This document shows, one piece after another, positions 59,200 through 64,000 of a stretch of DNA of 64,000 nucleotides. Position numbers and translations under genes: made by a program. Below the pieces are notes generated by a model. It ran no database searches, was not told the origin of the DNA, and saw nothing but the letters and a program-made list of their open reading frames with translations. Within the stretch, counting starts at the first letter, position 1. Each line of letters begins with the position of its first letter. Source of the DNA: Saksenaea vasiformis B4078. Its lineage: Eukaryota; Mucoromycota; Mucoromycetes; Mucorales; Saksenaeaceae. Where the stretch lies: NCBI GenBank assembly GCA_000697055.1, contig JNDT01002350.1, forward strand, positions 124,001 to 188,000. Direction: 5' to 3'.

Positions 59200-62100
59200 A
59201 TTTTTGCACAGGCTTATGTGTATCAGCTTACTGCGTGTAGCTTCATGTTTTTCAGATAGAACCTTATGTTCTCAGTGTTACAACCACGCTTACTTCTAAA
59301 ATGGAAGGTAATGCAGATGACCCTTATTTTAACAAAGAGCTTCTGTCCTTCATCCTCAACAATGTAATACACCCTGTTTCTCATATCGGACTCGTAAAGC
59401 ATCGTTAAAGGCCTTATCGGTATAACATGCCCTTTTCTCTTGAAAAGGCGGTAAAATAAAGTTTCGCCTGTATTGCCCTGTATGTTTGTCCAGCCAAGTA
59501 ACATTTACGACCTCACCAATAAGACGGTTAAATCAGTAACCACCTCTATTTGTGGTGCAAAAAAAAGATGCCCGATGGCTGCTTTGCTACACGTTCTTCA
59601 CTGCTAATGTGCAATGGATGTTCGTGTTTGTTACATGAAGAAAGAAGTGCATCGCCATAAGCAAACACCGATCTTCTAAATTCCACGTTACGCCAATATG
59701 CCGAACAAGAACTCAAATCGGCGCTTCTTAATACACCTTGATCTTTTGTATAACAACAGTGTGCACTTTATTTCAAAAACAGTTATTTATTTGAGATGTT
59801 TTATTCACTAACAAAAATTGGTCGTGGAACGGATCTATTTTGCACGATTGTCTTGGGTAACTAAATTCAGGGACCGCGTCTTACGCGCAGCTCAACTCCG
59901 AGACCTGCAGCATCTCCGAGGCCACTTATTGTAAATTACGAGAAGGATCCTTTTTACGCTAGAACGGCGGCTCACCATGATCTAAATTGTATGTATATCA
60001 TCCGTGCAGCACGGCCAACTTGCCGATAATCCAACAACATAAGGCAGGCGCTGTTAGATAAAATGTAATTCTGTCCTTCTATTAGGCTCTGGTCACTTGG
60101 ATCCTAGTTATCAAGTAGTGTCTCCGGTAGCATACATCACCGCATAACAAACACATGCAATGTTACTCGGCTGACGAGAGAAAAGCAGTACCTGTTGATT
60201 CTGGTCAGCCGTCTTGCGGTAACTGTAATCCAATGTCTCTCTGGTGGTCGGCCACTCAGTTCGGTAAAGGTAAAGATGTCTACAGTGTACACGCTTTTCA
60301 AATAAGACAATATACCCTAAGGGCATATCTGACTCATTCTGCATCTCGATCTTTATGCCAAGCATGTTGGCGATTTGATATTATTTGGCCACGCGTATCG
60401 TGCTGCTCTCCAATCCAATGGATAATCGCTTTCATAGTCTCAAGTCCAGCACATATAGAGATCTAAGCAGGTTTCATTTGCCGAAGGATAGCGTTGTATT
60501 TGGTACACTATTCGTGGCAGTTGTATGCATTCTAAAATTTGAGACCGTCTAAATATTCATACATGATGAGGAATTACATTACATGTGACACAGAGTAACG
60601 TTTGTCCGGTCTGCTCAGAACCCAAAAATGAATGCTTGAAATGCTTAATAAGGACTCATTCTCAGCTATTAAACATTATTTTCCTATAAGTTAAACGCAC
60701 GTTACACTTCATGTAGTTTATACGAGACTACGAGGGCAAGTGTTGAAGCTGCATTACGGTACAGGTGCTGTACTGATTGTTATGTGCATAATGTTGTCGT
60801 AGTCAGATTAGCAGATTGAAACACCAAGACTTTCTTCTCGAGCAGCTCGTCTCACAAACTTACAGATTTAATGGCGTCCGATTTCATGTGCAAAAGCTCA
60901 CTGTCGCTCAGCACGAGACTGGCGTAGCTTCAACGCAAGATATTGCTTACCCGATGTATAACTTTCTTCAACACCCTGATTTTCATTTCAAGTAAAGCGC
61001 ATCTGCCGCCCGTTCGTCGCTTACCCACTAAGCTTCAGAAGGCTGTATAATTTACAACGCCCGCAACAACCTTGTAACGCAGGATGCAATGCTGATCGGC
61101 AGCTAACATCGCTATTTGTTACACGAGAAGGAAATACTGTTATTCCAAATCGCAGGTATGCTTGGTGAGACACGAAAACTTTCAGAACCATGGTCAACAA
61201 GCGAATAGTTTGCATTTTTTCCCTACTGGTAACTTGAAAGATGGATGTAATTTGAGGCAACGCGCTTTAAAGGAACATCATGTAAGTATAGTGTTTTCTT
61301 GTACAGAGGCAGCAGCAGCACTGACGCCTCACCTGTACCGACACCCCTTGTTTCCCCTTGCTTTTCCCTTTATGCAGCGCCCTCGGTCACTTGGGTGTAG
61401 TTACTTCTCCTTTTGTCACTGTTTATACAATAATTTGGACAGCCACCATTTTGTGACCATTATTAGATATACAATTTGTTATAACGAAGCGCTATAGAGT
61501 GTTTTGCCGGTACCATGTATCACAAAACAAACAATGCAGTAGGCGCACACACGCGTAATCTCGTCATTCGGAGCTACGGTCATTGGCTTATCTGTAAGTA
61601 GAGACTAACCAGCTTTGGGAGATCAACGATCCCCCACAGTTCGAATGTACCAAAGTTCGTCTGCGGTAACGTAGCTAACGTCGAACTGCGACCAGGAATC
61701 GACATCTAGCTTCGCCTTACGAGTAAGACTGACGCGCTAAAATTCTTATCAGGTCACGTTTGCAATAATTCTTTTTTTTTTCGCTCCTCAGAACATGAAC
61801 TGACGACATTTCTGTACGACCCAAAAAGAATTGTTTTCCTCGATGTTGTATCCAGAATTGAGTTAATCGGGACGTTAAGTCAGTGGGACTCAAAAAAAGA
61901 TTGTTCTATTAAAGTGATTGTTCTACTGTTTAAATAGTTCGCAGTGCTTGCGGGTAGCAGCGGGATCGAGGAGTTTAGAGATATCTTTAGACGATCTTTA
62001 CTAGATCGGGGTCACTATGTTTATCCTAGTTAATTGTGTATTCTGTGTCTGCTGGTATCTCAGCAACAGATAGATGGGATAATACTTGTCTAGGAGCGTG

Positions 62101-63880
62101 CTCTAATAAAGTAACCACTCTCAGTAACTTTTGTCGTGTTCTGACATATTGTCCTAATTGCTGTGTAATAATGTAACTATGTGGGATACGACACTCAAAA
62201 ATTGCTAATATGGATTACACCAAACGATATTGTACTGAGGCTTTACTGAAGAATCAAAGAAGACCTTTAAAAGAAGAATCGGAGGGGAGAAGTCGGCGAG
62301 ACTGAGATGAAGATTTTTATTACTCAAAGAGTCTTCTTTTATATGTTTCTAAAATATGATCAGCACGCTAATAGCGAGACATCTTGTAAACCAGCAATGA
62401 CGAGAGTAACGTTTTCATTCAACTGAGTTCCCAAGATACCGATGGTGCGACCACATAAGAGATCTACAATTGGTAACGAAAATTGACGTGATGTCCCTGG
62501 ACAGTCGGTAACAAAAATCAGAGCAAGATTTGAGTTACCGCAGTAAAGAAGAAGAAAAACTCGTGTAATAACGAAAATTTTACAAGAAGTTCATCTGGCG
62601 ATAACAGAAATATTGTGAAAAGGATGTCGAAATACGACATTTACTTTACTCGTAAAATTCGGCTGTTCAGTGCCCTAATGTAAGTACTGGTCCATCGGGG
62701 AAAACAGCCAGTATAGGTTCCATTGAAGTGCAACCCAATATTTGATCTTGCGACTTATTAATTCCCATGGAGAATGCGGGCGCTAACGGGAATTGACGGC
62801 AGGGCAACGTAAATGGTAGGACACTTCTGTCCATATGGATCAGCATTCCTGGAATAAATATTGTATCAGCACCAGTAGCTATCTCAGCAGTGATCGAATT
62901 CTAAGAGGAATAATTGTAGATTGGCCGACGACCGCTGTGTGGTATATTTGACTGTCGTAATGCCCATCCTATAGAATTGTGTTCTATAATAGGAAAGAGC
63001 GGGGGATCATCGTGTTTCCACATACAGTGATCTTCTCCACTGGAACACCAACTGAACCTCATCATCTATAACTTAGACTTATCACGGAGTTCAGTACAAC
63101 AAGGTAGCACTACGTCATCACAGTAATTGATCCATTCCGTAATCCACGCCTAATACCAAGAAAAACGTTGTTGCGCTAGAAATTTCGGGTGAATAAGTTC
63201 TTAGGTAGACTTCAGTGATATGACAGAAGCAGTGATAAGAAAATAAGAAAGAAAAAATGTTCGGTTCAGATAAGAATTCGGGTCTTCTGAAATTCGTCAA
63301 TAAAGATGAGCAAAAGAAAAGAGAAGAGATTGTCGATAAAGACAAGATCGGAAGAGTTCCTGTTTGATAAAAGAACCTGATCGTTAGTTAAATCGTTGGT
63401 ATGATTACCTATGATCTCGTGTTGGATCTGTCAAATGTAGGTATCAATAAGCGATAGTAACGGCATTCTTCGAGTGATCAGCGAGTTGGATCAGAAGAAA
63501 TAAAAGAGATTCGGCAAGAAATAAAAGAAAAGATAAAATAAAAAGGAAGGACAGGGGAATTGCCGTCGCCTGTCAGGAAAAAGAGTAAAATAAAAAGAAA
63601 GAAAAAGAAAAAGAATCAATGAATTCTGGTTTAACGGTGGTTTCTTGAAGACAACCAACGGATGCAGAACAATTAAAAGGCGGCTTGAAAAATAGAAGAA
63701 AATCTTAGGAAAAAAATATCTTTGAGTACTTGAGAAAAACAAAAAGAAAGATGCCGTTTTTAACTTGTTAATTTATTGAAGTATTTATACAAAATGGATC
63801 GATACAAAACGAGAAATCTATCTTGAAACATTGAATTTTCCCGGATTGTCTCATTACTAGATTATATGTGTTGCTACGCA
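59200..63880. other. Gene-poor right end
   Basis: About 4.7 kb with no intact gene. It holds a Helitron-type helicase fragment (62667-62940). The stretch 61850-62330 has a repeat-like look but no defined ends. A minus-strand 93-codon frame at 59223-59504 has no known domain and starts within the region upstream of peptide copy C. Confidence 0.5.
62667..62940 (-). pseudogene. Helitron/PIF1-type helicase C-terminal fragment
   Basis: The minus strand reads NSITAEIATGADTIFIPGML, then LPFTLPCRQFPLAPAFSMGI followed by NKSQDQIL. This matches the PIF1/Helitron block I-x-A-x-I-x-TG, VFIPRI, LPFxLxRRQFPVRxAFAMTINKSQGQTL in order. The final VALSR motif is not recognisable. The sequence just upstream (RPIYNYSS, then a stop) fits the preceding NGTRLIV region. 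The frame is broken and no other helicase or Rep part is visible. Confidence 0.65.
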
Positions 63881-64000
63881 TAGGGGTCGGCACGGACGAA
63901 TATGAACAAATATTCATATTCATTCGCTAGGTAGAAGCGCATATTCATATTCGTTCGTTAAATAAAAAGCATATTCGTATTCGTTTGATTCGTTTTTTGT
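63881..64000 (+). mobile_element. Probable terminus of a hAT-type transposon running off the window
   Basis: TAGGGGTCGGCACGGACGAA starts at 63881 and resembles hAT terminal inverted repeats of the TAGGGxTGGxxA kind. It is followed by a 9-bp inverted repeat (GAATATGAA at 63898, TTCATATTC at 63913) and three roughly 30-bp direct repeats starting ATATTC-TATTC, typical of subterminal regions. The other end and any transposase lie outside, so this is an inference. Confidence 0.4.

Noticed and set aside
60111..60466. Overlapping frames on both strands
   Set aside because: No domain on either strand; frames of about 84-103 codons occur by chance.
61850..62330. Possible solo LTR
   Set aside because: Repeat-like look, but I could not find matching TG...CA ends, a primer-binding site or a second copy.

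Overview
This is a 64 kb piece of fungal nuclear DNA, most likely from an early-diverging fungus of the Mucoromycota. The genes carry many short GT-AG introns (about 41-69 bp). ATP-citrate lyase is one fused chain, unlike the two-subunit ascomycete enzyme. The spaces between genes are long, AT-rich and littered with decayed transposons. There are no operons and no sign of a bacterial insert. Intron positions are my own reading of splice signals and reading frame, not transcript data.

Layout. 1-5.5 kb: the 5' part of UBR1 (N-end-rule E3 ligase, cut by the window edge), a peroxisomal dienoyl-CoA isomerase ending in SKL, and the small-subunit processome protein UTP15, all on the minus strand. 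5.7-6.5 kb: an unrecognised minus-strand gene. 7.05-9.8 kb: an auxilin/Swa2-type clathrin-uncoating J-protein. 11.2-15.8 kb: two near-identical zinc alcohol dehydrogenase genes, a direct duplication with a decayed Tc1/mariner transposase between them. 15.8-19.7 kb: gene-poor, with a possible transposon bounded by inverted repeats. 19.7-22.8 kb: a 1,050-residue PPR protein. 23.3-27.6 kb: a Rom2-type Rho guanine-nucleotide exchange factor. 31.2-32.8 kb: a choline/ethanolamine phosphotransferase. 33.2-36.8 kb: ATP-citrate lyase. 44.2-46.6 kb: Rab GDI and ribosomal protein eL31, convergent. 48.7-50.6 kb: a C2H2 transcription factor with two pairs of zinc fingers.

The most unusual part is 39-59 kb. 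Five intact genes there encode secreted precursors with the same plan: signal peptide ending near Ala-Pro, a short propeptide, a Lys-Arg (Kex2-type) site, then the mature part. One is a 512-residue, intron-containing repeat protein with three Lys-Arg sites that split it into three different low-complexity blocks. One is a 152-residue acidic protein. Three are paralogues of exactly 106 residues whose mature ends are Gly/Ala-rich with glycine-zipper spacing and a basic, His-ending tail. The three also share a promoter: a TATA box about 82-84 bp upstream of the start codon, and an 18-bp TGCAT-palindrome motif another 75-78 bp upstream. I do not recognise this peptide family; it is my best candidate for something undescribed.

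The housekeeping genes do not form one pathway. Three are linked by acyl-CoA and membrane-lipid metabolism (dienoyl-CoA isomerase, phosphotransferase, ATP-citrate lyase) and three by vesicle traffic or polarity (Swa2, Rab GDI, RhoGEF). I read this as ordinary eukaryotic gene order, not a functional cluster. The right end (59-64 kb) is transposon graveyard: a Helitron-type helicase fragment and what looks like the terminus of a hAT element running off the window.
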